Assembly (NCBI GenBank): GCA_047967505.1
Contig: CM106539.1
DNA from: Dipteris shenzhenensis
Lineage: Eukaryota > Polypodiophyta > Polypodiopsida > Gleicheniales
DNA: 64,000 nucleotides
Reading direction: 5' to 3' (one strand)
Each line of letters starts with the position of its first letter. Position 1 is the stretch's first letter. The notes beneath the pieces were generated by a model that saw only the letters and a program-made list of their open reading frames with translations, was not told the origin of the DNA and did no database searches. Shown in pieces: positions 52,331 through 62,655 of this stretch. The position numbers and the translations under genes are program-made.

Positions 52331-54436
52331 ATTGATGATGACATTACATTATCTCACTTCATAGAAAAAGACCCTTGAAGCATAGAGCTCAAGGCAATGA
52401 TATGTCATTGAAGTGTAATGAACTTCCATGATAGTGAATACATTGTATGCCAGTAGTTATTTGCAAGTTAGTTAGATGAGCATCCCAAAAATGTAGCTTG
52501 CAAGAGTTTTTTGCAATATAATAAAGATAGGGTCATTTTTTGCTTGGGTGTAGCCATTTTGGGTGACGTTCAGGGACTTTTCTGAATATAGGTATCTTGC
52601 ATGGCCCATAGCTTATGCATTGCGCAATGGAATTTGGCTAAATTTGCCTTCAAGTTGTAGTACACATTCCAAACTTGAACCATTAGAAGAGATTTGGGGT
52701 CTCAAAAGGGCCTCCAATTAGTGTTTTCTAATTTCAAGGGATTAGAGAGGGATTTGAGGTGTACCAATGAGAGTGCTCCTTTGTGTGGAGCAATGGTACA
52801 TTGAGGTGTACAAAATGAGATGTTGAGCATTTATGGGTGGGGAGACCTCTCACCCATGGTGTAGACCCATGATCTTCACTCCCAGCCATTGATCTCATCT
52901 ACAATTCAAGGGATACATTCAAATTTGTGGTGGAATGATCCAAACCATTAAATCAAGGTGTAGATCCAATGGATACCATCAAAGGATAGAAGGACCAAAT
53001 CTAAACCCTTGAAAATGGCAAGGATCTAATGGATGAGATCAAAAGAGAAGGGGGATCATTTTAATCCATCCACCATCTAGAAATAGATTTAAGGGTGTAG
53101 ATGCAAGGAAAAGGTGCTAGAATCCGATCATTGATCTCAAGGAGATCCAAGGGTGGAGATGGAAGAAAAAGGTGCTCAAATATGTACCGTCCATTATGTG
53201 CCTGAATCTCAACTGTTGATCTCAATGGCTCCATCTACACCCTCCAAAATGTGCCTCAGTCTTAGCCCTTCATTTGATTCTTTGATCTCCACCATTAGAT
53301 CTATGCAAGATCTAATCGTCCACAACAAATGGCGACTTATCTCCCTTTATTACACCTCTATTTTGTCAACCTTTGCCAATTTGGAGCCCATCAAAGGTGC
53401 CTTCCACCAATTTGAGCATCCTAGGCCTTTGATTCATCCACCATCCACTTCCATCCAAGGACCAAAGTTAATCAATTTCAAAATAAAGGTACCCATGCTA
53501 GTTGAGTAAATGCTAGGGGAACCTTAGCCCATGGGTTACCATAGTGGGCTCACTTGGTATTTAGCTTAATCCATTTCTTATGAGACCCTTTTGAGACCCC
53601 GATTTTCCCCTAATGATGAGAGCAAAAAATTATGGAATCAAGATTTGGAATGAGACCATTAAAGCATTACAAGTGCTATGTTGCATGTGAAGCATGCATC
53701 CTGAAGACTATAGGATATAGCAACTTATTAAAAATACCTTGATATGGGGTGAGAGTTATTTGTGTATGGGATATTATGGGGTTTTTAGAAAATAGGAAGA
53801 GTGAGTCATATAAAGAGGTGGGCTCATGTCCATGTGTTCCAATAATAAAAGAGAGATCACATGCCAAGTGTGTGGAAGGCATGTGGAGGAGTGTGGAGTC
53901 AAGAGGAATCCTTCTAGAATCCCTATGTGGAATAAGGAGGATGTGGACATATGGAAAAAAGAGGGTCCCTATGGGCTCCATGTGTTGAGATATCGAGCTC
54001 CACTCGTGATATGCCAAGGTGACCATTGTGCATTTATGTCACCGACTTGTTAACCAAAGATGCGGTTGGTACACCGCCCATGAATAATAGCTAGATGACA
54101 ACTATCTTTATGAACTCTAGTTAGTGGTTCAGTTAGTACACCACCTAGGTTAGCTGAGTTTGGTTTGAGACCCACATGTAGGGTCAGAAAAGTGCCCTGT
54201 TTTTGCTGTGCAACCATTGTTCCATAGGTCGGTGAAAAGTTGACGCAAAAAATGCATCGTATGCCTGTGAGTAGAGATATTGGGAGTGACAGAATCATTC
54301 TTATTGCCTGTTGATGCAAAATCATCACTAGGAAGTGACTGTGTAGTCAAATACCACTTTCATCAGTTTTGCAGATTTGCCCTTGTGAGGGAGAATTTGT
54401 ACTTTTTGCAGTGAGAATATTTTGTAGTATTATGTA
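52331..54436. other. Spacer, no gene recognised
   Basis: No convincing gene. From 52870 to 53170 phrases such as ATCTAATGGATGAGATC recur in diverged form, suggesting an old repeat. The 118-residue frame at 53153 has no motif and is likely chance. Confidence 0.5.
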
Positions 54437-55380
54437 ATGGCGTCTGATGCTCTTTCATAGATTGTCACTAAAAAGCTTGACAAGAACAACTTCCAAGCAT
54501 GGAAGTTTAGAATGACCAATTTCCTTAAGGGAAAAGGCTATTGGGAGTTCATTACTGGAGCTGAACAAGAACCAGTTATTCCTAATGTTCCCAATCAATA
54601 AGAGCTGCAAGCATTTAAAGAATGGCATGAGAGAGCCAAAAAAGTTATGTACTGGCTGTCTATCAGTATTTCAAATTCTATAATTATGCATATTCAGGAT
54701 GCAAGCACACCGAAGGAGGCGTGGGATAATTTGACAAAAATGTATAGCACAAATATGCAAGCCAAGAAAATGCAACTCAAGCAAGAGTTGCATAATGAGA
54801 GAAAATATGAGCATCAATGACTACCACATGAAGGTGAAGAAGATTGCAGATGCACTTGCTTCTATTGGGTTGCCAGTGGAAGATGATGATTTAGTTTCTA
54901 TGACCTTGAATGGTCTAGGAAAGGATTATGCACAATTCTGTACATCCATTGCTGTCCGTGAGAATTTCTCTAATTTTGAGGAGTTGATTGCTCTTCTAAT
55001 TTTTGAAGAGCAGAGAAATGGTGGTGCACCTTCTTTAGGAGGAACTTCAAAAAAAACTGTCTCCTTTTACTCAAATGCTGGAAGAGGTAAAGGCAAAGGT
55101 AGAGCAAGCTGATCTAGAGGCCATGGCTGAAATCAAAATATGCAGCAAATTCAGAAAACCAGTCCTATGGAGGAGGACGTGGTAACTTTAGAGGCAGGGA
55201 GAGTCAAAGAGCTCATGGTGGATGGCAGAGAGGCCAAAATGTAAATAGCAATGTTGAATGCTACTATTGTGGTAAAATGGGTCATGTGGCTAACGATGAC
55301 TATAAAAAGCAGAATGACATCATGAATGGAAAATTGCAGCAAGGCAATTATGCATCCTCTAATAGATAGGGTGATGACAG
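54437..55380 (+). pseudogene. Ty1/copia gag with zinc knuckle, decayed
   Basis: Translation from ATG 54437 gives MASDALS, a TAG, then TKKLDKNNFQAWKFRMTNFL, a UBN2-type copia gag start. It continues through ASTPKEAWDNLTKMYSTNMQ and, after a frame change, SINDYHMKVKKIADALASIG. A zinc knuckle CYYCGKMGHVANDD at about 55260 has Asp in place of the last Cys. Additional stops are TAA near 54599 and TGA at 55110. No 5' LTR or primer site was identified upstream. Confidence 0.85.
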
Positions 55381-55390
55381 AAATGAGCAT

Positions 55391-55843
55391 TTGTGTATGG
55401 TGCAGCACATGACCAATTCTGTGACAAGTGCAAAAGAAAGCATTGATGTGTGGTATGTTGACTTAGGTGCATCAAACCACATGACAGGTCATGTAGAATG
55501 GATGCAGGATGCAAGGAAAATGAAAAGACTAGGATTTGTGGAGACTAGTGATGATACTTCACATCCTATTATGCAGATTGGTAAATTTCCTTTGGCAAAA
55601 GAAAGCAATGATGTGTGGTATCTTGACTCAGGTGCATCAAACCACATGATAGGTCATCCAGAATGGATGCAAGATGCAAGGAAAATGGAAAGACCAGGAT
55701 TTGTGGAAACTGGTGATGATACTGCACATCCTATTGTGCAGATTGGTAAAATTCCTTTGTCTATGCATGATGGGCAAAAGAAATACATGTCTGATGTATT
55801 TCATGTCCCAAATATCACCAAGAACCTGGTTTTTGTTGGTTAA
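55391..55843 (+). pseudogene. Copia protease with duplicated active-site segment
   Basis: One open frame carries the retropepsin active-site block twice: VWYVDLGASNHMTGH at about 55447-55490 and VWYLDSGASNHMIGH at about 55612-55655. They lie within a 165-bp direct duplication (55430-55594 and 55595-55759). The first copy has Ser to Leu (TCA to TTA) next to the catalytic Asp. The frame ends at TAA 55841-55843, where the pre-integrase part should follow. Confidence 0.9.
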
Positions 55844-57000
55844 ATGGTTGAGCAGGGCTTGCAGGTCAAATTTCATCCTCATGGATGCTTTGTTGAGGAT
55901 ATGAAAAATAAATGTCGCTTGATAGCAAAAGGGAAGAAGAAGGGCAGGATGTTTACATTGGATGTAGACATGCCTGAATTGAGTGCAGCAATGTTTGCAC
56001 ATGGGACCGGTGTGGTTGCAGATATTGATATCGGGCATAAACACATTGGTCATGTTAATGTACAATGACTTAAATTAATGCAGGCCCAAAATATTGTTGC
56101 AGGATTGCCTAAGTTCAAGGTTGTAGAAATGCATAAGTTATGTGAAGCCTGTAAATTTGGAAAACAGGCAAGGAAACCATTTCCTAGACATGTTCAAGAG
56201 AGTAAGAGGCCATTGGAATTAATCCACTCTGATGTGTGGACTACTAAAGCTGCATCTATTAGAGGCTATCATTATTTTGTCACTTTTATTGATGACTACA
56301 ACAGAAAAGTTTGGGTGTATTTTATGAAAAACAAAAGTGAAGTGTTTGGGCATTTCAAAGCTTTTGAAGGTATGGTTGAGAAAGAAATAGCCCTGCAAAT
56401 AAAATGCCTAAGGTCAGATGGAGGGGGAGAGTACCTCTCAAATGAGTTTGCAAGGTTCCTATAGGAGCATGGCATAAAGCAGCAATATTCATGCAGTCAT
56501 ACCCAACAACAAAATAGACTTGTGGAAAGGAAAACCAGGCATATTGGAGAGGTAGCTCCTGCCATGCTCAATGAAAAAGACCTGCCAGATTATTATTGGG
56601 CTGAAGCAATTGCTACAGTAGTCTACATAATGAATAGGATTCCCATTGCAGCAATACATGGCATGATGCCAAAGGAGTGGTATACTAGTAGGAAACCAGA
56701 GATTTCTCATTTGAAAGTTTTGGTTGCATTGCCTATGTTCATGTGCCAGATGAATTGAGATCCAGTTTGGATCCAAAAGCTGAGAAGTGCATCTTTATCG
56801 GTTATTCTTTGCAGTAGAAAGGGTATAGATGCTATAACCCTTCTACTCGTAAGTTTATAGTGAGCAGAGATGTTTTTTATGAGATGAGCAGTTGGTGTAA
56901 ACTAGTAAATGTGATTGATGATGTAGATGCACAAAATGGTAATGCTGCATAGAATTCATAGTAGCAATCACAAAATATTAGTGGACCTGTAGTGTCCTCT
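55844..57000 (+). pseudogene. Copia pre-integrase and integrase, decayed
   Basis: This continues with HKHIGHVNVQ (pre-integrase), CEACKFGKQARKPF, LELIHSDVWTT, YHYFVTFIDDYNRKVWVYFM and CLRSDGGGEYLSNEF. After a TAG at 56461-56463 come RLVERKTRHI, YYWAEAIATVVYIMNRI and KCIFIGYS, followed by another TAG at a Gln position (56815-56817, before KGYRCYNP). Stops TGA (56066, 56757) and TAG (56950, 56962) further break it. Confidence 0.85.
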
Positions 57001-57890
57001 AGTAGTGGTTCACATACTTTTCCATGGACGGGCAGATTGAGATTAGGAGAATCTCCTCAAAGCAATGCAGATAGTGGTATGCAAGCATCACAAAAGGGAA
57101 AAGAGAAAGTAGATCAACCGATGGTTGATGTGAATGCAAGTCACTCTTATGTGGATGGTGAATCCAGTGGCCCAGAACAGAGCCTTGATGATGAGTTGGG
57201 TATTCCTTCTATTGTTACACCTAGAGTAAGGAAGACAAGGGATGTTTTGAGAGCACTTGGTAGTGAGCCTATTTTGCACAAGTCTACCAGAGTTAAGTAT
57301 CCTATGGGTAGGCTAAAATATGATGGATTTACAACCATTCACTATGCCTATATGGTCAAAGTGATACATGAACCAGAACCCACCTCTTTTGAGCAAGCCA
57401 TGGGAAAAGAAAAATGGGAGAAAGCCATGGATGAAGAAATGGATTCCTTGAAAGCAAATTCTACATGCGAATTGGTGCCTTTGCATAAAGACAAGAATGC
57501 AATTGGCTGCAAGTGGGTTTATAAGCACCTAGAGCATGGTCTGACAAGATAGGACAATATCTTGTCACTATTGGCTTTTAGATTTCCAAGGCAGATTTCT
57601 CACTTTATGTGAGGAAAACAGAGAAAGGCATTATGCTGCTTGTCATTTATGTTGATGATTTGATCATCACAGGTGATAGTGATGAAGATATCCTTCATGT
57701 GAAAATGCTATTGAAGCAAAAGTTTGAGATGAAGGATTTGGGAGAGCTGCGTTACTTCTTGGGCATTGGGGTGATTAGATCCACAAGTGGGATATGGCTC
57801 TTACAGAGGCAATATGGATTGGACATGCTGTCCATATATGGGATTGGAGCAGAATATGAAGTTGAGCACAAATGTAGGTGACCTTCTGGA
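57001..57890 (+). pseudogene. Copia RT with internal deletion
   Basis: The frame shows the integrase-RT linker and FEQAMGKEKWEKAMDEEMDS. NAIGCKWVYK then joins directly to APRAWSDKIGQYL, so about 95 RT codons (a typical KWVYK-to-QAPRAW distance) are missing around 57525. KTEKGIMLLVIYVDDLIITG, with the catalytic YVDD, and MKDLGELRYFLGI follow. TAG at about 57577 falls at the Gln of GFQISKADF. Confidence 0.85.
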
Positions 57891-58521
57891 AGACGCTACC
57901 ATGTACAAATGCATTATAGGAAGTTTGATTTATATGACTATTACTAGGCTAGATTTGAGCTATGCTATTGGGTTGGTTAGTCAGTTTATGCAGGCTCCAA
58001 GGAGACCACATTTGAATGTGGCTAGATGCATACTAATGTATGTGAAGTCCACATTACAGTATGGACTATTTTATGAGACTGGGGTTTAGATATAGTTGCA
58101 TGGATACACTGATGCTGACTGGGCTGGTAGTATTTTTGATAGACGATCTACCAATGGATATGTGTTCTCTTTTGGGAGTGCTGCAGTCACTTGGAGCAGT
58201 AAGAAACATCCTACAATTGCCTTGTCGAGCACAAAGGCTGAGTACAGGGGTGTAGCAATGGCTGCATGTGAGGTAGCTTGGTTGCATAAGCTACTTTATG
58301 ATATGAATTAGTCTACAGATGGGCTGGTTGTCATTTATTGTGACAACATGAGCAATATACACTTGGCAAATAACCCAGTCTATCATGCTAGAACAAAGCA
58401 CATTGAGGTGCATTATCACTATGTGTGGGAGAAGGTCCTAGTAGGTCTTATTGATCTGATTTATGTCAGCACAAAGGATCAGGTAGCTGACATATTCACG
58501 AAGGCATTGGGTGCACATTAG
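57891..58521 (+). pseudogene. Copia RNase H, decayed
   Basis: The blocks GSLIYMTITRLDLSYAIGLV, HGYTDADWAGSIFDRRSTNG, ALSSTKAEYRGVAMAACEV, CDNMSNIHLANNPVYHARTK and DQVADIFTKALG are readable with stops between them, including TAG codons at 58087, 58093 and 58309. No 3' LTR was recognised beyond 58560. Confidence 0.85.
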
Positions 58522-58896
58522 GAAAAAAGGGAGCTCATTTTGGGGCCTTTTATGGTTTGGAAAAATAAGCTCTCAACCAATCAATAGAAGGCCAACGTAA
58601 CGTTGAAAATTCACGAAAATAAGAGAAAATAGAAAAAAGAAACAATACTTTATGTAAGTACAAGCGTGCTACATTAATGAGGAGATTGGTTTTTTATTCG
58701 TAGAAGATCTTTGGACAAGAAGATAGAATCTAAACTGACATTTTATCTGACAAGATCCTTCCCGCTTCCACCTTCCTTTGAATTTTCAAATATTGTGCCG
58801 CCTTTCGTGCGAAAGGTCTACCATTCTACACCATTGCCTCATTGTGCAACTGCCTTCCTTTTCCAAAACTGCTCCCTTGATCCTGTTTGGCGTAGA

Positions 58897-58991
58897 GTAA
58901 GATGTTTCTCGTCAACTGTCTGTTTGCCCACTTTCTCTTTCTTGAAACTTCAAATTGTTATCTTAGTTACATTACTTTGCTATTCTTACAG
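58897..58991 (+). other. Probable 5'-UTR intron of the ubiquitin-like-tail gene
   Basis: A donor GTAAGATG at 58897 and an acceptor TATTCTTACAG ending at 58991 bracket a T-rich stretch immediately upstream of the first ATG (59007). The splice signals are good, but without transcript data the intron is inferred. Confidence 0.5.
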
Positions 58992-60446
58992 ATTCAGAAA
59001 ATCTCCATGGTGAACCAAAACCACGGCCGTTCTTGTGCAAGACGCTCTGTGGATGATAATGCTACGAAGGCAGAATTATACCAAACATCCTTACCCCGTC
59101 GACCTGCTTCTTCTATTTCGTCGGTAGAGAATTGAAGTACAGTCAAAACAAAAGGAACTTGGGAAAGGTTTAGTGTTTCGAAAGGAGCATGGGTGCTCAT
59201 GCAACCTAGCAAAAGAAAAAGACCCCAGACAAAAAACATTTTCTTGGCATCGTGGAAGGGAAGAGTACGAGATTTTAAAATCACCAAAGGGAAGATATCC
59301 GTGAAAGAAGTTTTGATTCAGCACGTGTACATGCATAAAGAACTTGTCTTGCGAGACTATCCAAAAAATCTTCCGCAACACAGGCCTAATTGTATATTTT
59401 TCTATTGTGGTTTTTTCCTTCATGAGGTGTATGGATTTTTAAGATGAAGCTTTCTCTCTTAACTTATTGACATTCTTGTGTTGTTTTATTTCAGATTTAT
59501 ATCCTTCATCGTATGAGACATGGCAAAACATCGATTGTATTCTGGGATTTATAGATGTTCTGCATGGATCGATAGGAGAACAACAATACCAAGGTCGATG
59601 TGCAACAGAGTTAGCTCAATCGGGTATATTTTTTACTGATCATTTTTATCAGTTGCTGGACAAAGCTAACACACATGGTGTATTAATAAAACAAGACCTT
59701 CCGGCGTGGAATTCGGTGGATTGGCCTCACCCACATTCTAGTGTTACAGAGGCATATAGGGCGAAGCTTTTTACAGAAGTACAGAAAGCTCTGAGGCCCA
59801 ATATTGCCACTAGGATAGTAAAAATTTCTTTGTGCATGCCTCTCACAGTTTTTGTAGACTTGTTTAATACCTTTCCAGTAAAGGTTTCAAAAACAATGCT
59901 CACAGTTAAAGCAACAAATTCGGCATGCATGCCACAATTTTTGGATAAAGGTTGGGATAAGAAGACATGTAGTTCAGTGTTTTGTGAGGTGGTCCAACCT
60001 TCTATGCAACTGAAGTACATGGTTGCATCACAAAATTTTATTTTCTCTTTTTATTACAAGCGCAGTCGAATGCTAGGTTCAAAGCTTGTCCCAATGGACC
60101 AAGATAAAGAGTCGTTTGGTGCACAAAATAAACTTATTGATATTGATGTTCTTGAGAATGGTGATGTGGTAGCCAGTATCTCGTTAAGGGAATGTTGCTC
60201 CCTAGCTCAATTACGCAGTGACATTCTGTTTGAGACTGAAGGTTCTATCTCAAACGACTTTTTATTTATCTACAAGAACAGAAAGGTACACCATCTGATT
60301 TATTCTAGTCTCTATAAGCATTGCTATTAGTTTAATTTACCACTCTAATTCATATTGCTTTTTTGCAGTTACTCAGAAGAAGAGAGAGCTCAGTTAAATG
60401 CAAAGACATAGAAAATTTTAAAATTGAGATCACACATACTCCATAA
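58992..60446 (+). CDS. Unknown gene with ubiquitin-like C-terminus (three coding exons)
   Basis: Coding exons are inferred at 59007-59409, 59495-60285 and 60369-60446. The frame stays open across both GT-AG junctions, and the last exon ends in TAA. One TGA at 59133-59135 interrupts the first exon; translation could restart at ATG 59193. The protein starts MVNQNHGRSCARR and includes ASWKGRVRDFKITKGK, IDCILGFIDVLHGSIGEQQY, KISLCMPLTVFVDLFNTFPV and a C-terminal part (LIDIDVLENGDVVASISLRE, CCSLAQLRSDILFETEGS, DFLFIYKNRK then LLRRRESSVK) resembling a ubiquitin-like beta-grasp fold. A decayed paralogue at 39100-40196 shares the first coding intron position. It converges on the H3-protease gene, 84 bp away. 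Function unknown. Confidence 0.65.
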
Positions 60447-60530
60447 AGAAAGGTTTTGTATTCAATCAAGTAAGATTTTGTACAGAATTGTTTAGCTGAA
60501 TCTGTAGAACATATTTCTAACATCCATTTT

Positions 60531-62113
60531 CTATTTATGTACAGTTTCATCCAGAGGCTGCTCTACATTTTCTGGAGGATCTTCTCTCTGCTGCTCCATC
60601 CTGTCCGTGCTCCATCCTGTCTCCTCCACTACCCCAGAAGCCTCTCTTTGCTGCTTCTCCACCTTCTCCTCAACATCAACAGCAGGTCTTTGCTCCTGTG
60701 TCTGCTCCTCCTCAGCACTCTGTGATTGCTCCTGTGGCTTCTGGTCCTCAACATCAGGTGCTTCATATGTGGGATCAAGGTGTATGACACCTTCTTGTAC
60801 TTTAGAGCTTTCACCCAGCTCCACAGTAGCTGCTACAATAGGTTTGGGGGAGGCATAGCTCAAAAACCTCAAAATTGTATGAGCTCTAAAATTATGTACA
60901 TAGTTGGGGCTGAAGCTATCCTCTTTCATCTGCAATGGCAGAGGATAATTTAGAACACTTTGTATCATTATGAATTATATTCAAGCTAAATGAAAAGTAT
61001 TTTTCCTTACCAGATCTGGCTGTTCCTTTTCAAAGTAGCTTGAAAGTACAACTACTTGAATCATTTTGTTGTGGTGTCTGTACAGTTAGAAAAAAATGTT
61101 AGAAACTGTGAGCATCAGCACAAAACAAAATTATTCAATAAGTTCAAAGACATAGCATTTAATAGACTTTTTACCTCTAGACTTAATGGCTCTATTGAAT
61201 CCAACAGAGAGACATTTGGAGGACAATGATCCAATGCATCTAATAGCCTTCTAATACAACTGCAATATGTATAATTTAGTTAGTATGGTATCAAAATAAT
61301 GAAGTTTTGAGTTCAGAAAGCACACACAGTACTTACAATTTCAGCTCTCTGTGTGTCTTTTTAAGAGAGTTGAATAGAAAGCACTGCTTCTGCTGGATGT
61401 CAATAGACACAAAACTCCAGTGGTCACTGCATAAGGAAAAAAGCATAAGCAAATGAAAGGCTACAAGAGTTCCCAATATTAAAGAAGAATCTTAAAAGAA
61501 GTAGTCACCCACATACCTGCTATGATATGGAAGTAGCAAAATGTCAATTACTTCAAAATTGCAGTGTTTGAACCAGCTGGAAATACTCATGGGAGTCTCT
61601 TTTGCATCTCTTAATCTAGAAGAAATGGCTGGATCAACAATATGGACTGTATGTTGTACAGAGGGATGAAGCCAGCTTCTCATCATGCTGCATAGGATCA
61701 GAACATAATTAGGGTAGGTTATAAAAGAGTTACAAGGAGGATTGATTTGCAAAAAATGTAAAATTTAAAGACACTTACTAGAGCATTGCAAGAATGATAG
61801 TATCTGAGCAATACTCATTCTTGTTAGCCAATGCTGCTAAGCATTGTTTTGTCAAATCAAAATCATTGACTGAAACTTCATCCTCAATATGTACAACTAC
61901 ATCAGGGCCCAGCTCCTTCAACCTTCTATGTATGTGTAGCTCCTTCTTTCCAGTTTCCACATCTATCACAGATTTTGTTTCTTTTACTTGCTGCTTCAGT
62001 GAGTCCTCATAAGCAGCCTTCCCTCTGGTGTTCTTTGAGTGTGTTACCTCAACAACTTTTACCTCATCAACCTTGACCTTCCTTGTAGGTGGAATTAGCA
62101 ATATATCTCTCAT
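60531..62113 (-). pseudogene. Ulp1/SENP-type (C48) cysteine protease, fused downstream of H3
   Basis: Exons on the minus strand: end of exon 1 (to 61779), 61517-61687, 61337-61426, 61175-61259, 61011-61077 and 60531-60929, all introns GT-AG. The fold start is readable (VNDFDLTKQCLAALANKNEY, CSDTIILAMLYMMRSWL). Catalytic-type blocks follow: VIDILLLPYHSSDHWSFVSI (His of HW), QKQCFLFNSL (Asn where Asp is usual) and TPQQNDSSSC (Gln and Cys with SENP-like spacing). The reading frame then shifts within exon 5; beyond it, SYFEKEQPDL and YVHNFRAHTILRFL match the protease C-terminus. A Glu/Gln-rich tail (QEQSQSAEEEQTQEQRPAVD) ends at 60531. SUMO or ubiquitin-like deconjugation is the family role; activity here is doubtful. 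Confidence 0.75.
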
Positions 62114-62603
62114 TTTGATGTCCTACCATTCCACAGGATGAACCAGCTTGTCATATCTCCATCTCACTCTGGACAAAGTGTTGAAATCTTTGGCCATCAA
62201 AGTCACCCTGTGAGCATGGGCTGCTACAAGCATTGCATCCTCAAAATATTTCTCCAGGTAATCCTCTGCCATTTCCTGCAAGGAAATAATGGCAGTTCTA
62301 TTCCACTTGAACCCAAGGTTCCAACTGTCACAAATTTCTCTCACCAGTCTTTGAAAGGGTGCTTTGGGTATTGCAAAACCTATGGCTTTCTATTGCCTCC
62401 TTATTTCCCTAAGCACACCTGCACCCTTATTCAATCTTTTGGCCTTTTGCTTGAGCAAGCTCATTGGCTTACCCTTCCTGCCATGTGAAGCTCTTCCCTT
62501 TGGAGGAACACTAAACTTCTTGGAACCTGTCCCAGCTGCTGTTGCTGCAAGACCTGGTCCTTTGCCAACTTGCCTTGCAGTTGATTTGGTTCTTGCCATC
62601 ACT
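62114..62603 (-). pseudogene. Divergent histone H3 domain, N-terminal part of fusion
   Basis: From ATG 62599 the tail starts MARTKSTARQVGKG, matching the H3 start with K4 kept but K9 replaced by Gln. A long Lys/Gly-rich tail and VLREIRRQ follow. TAG at 62390-62392 stands where H3 has Gln (RRYQK). Beyond it the histone fold is complete: APFQRLVREICDSW, ISLQEMAEDYLEKYFEDAML, AAHAHRVTLMAKDF. The alpha1-alpha2 spacing equals canonical H3, not the longer loop of CENH3. A second TAG (62123-62125) follows VEW, but the frame continues 9 bases later into the protease part at ATG 62113. An acceptor TTTTCAG ends at 62604, just before the ATG, so a 5'-UTR intron is likely. H3 homology is clear; whether this is a fusion or two adjacent ORFs is inferred. 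Confidence 0.8.
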
Positions 62604-62655
62604 CTGAAAAACTGCATACAAAGGATTGGAAAGAGATCAAAGACATGAAGAACAT

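Noticed and set aside
53153-53509. 118-residue plus-strand ORF
   Set aside because: No motif and no homologous copy in the window.
58711-59013. 100-residue ORF beginning MDKKIESKL
   Set aside because: It spans the probable 5'-UTR intron and has no recognisable domain.
61492-61752. Protease exon start MQINPPCNSF as a separate gene
   Set aside because: Its first residues translate an intron; the acceptor at 61688-61690 places the exon start at 61687.
62114-62599. CENH3 (centromeric H3)
   Set aside because: Tail start and loop length are canonical-H3-like; the longer CENH3 loop is absent.
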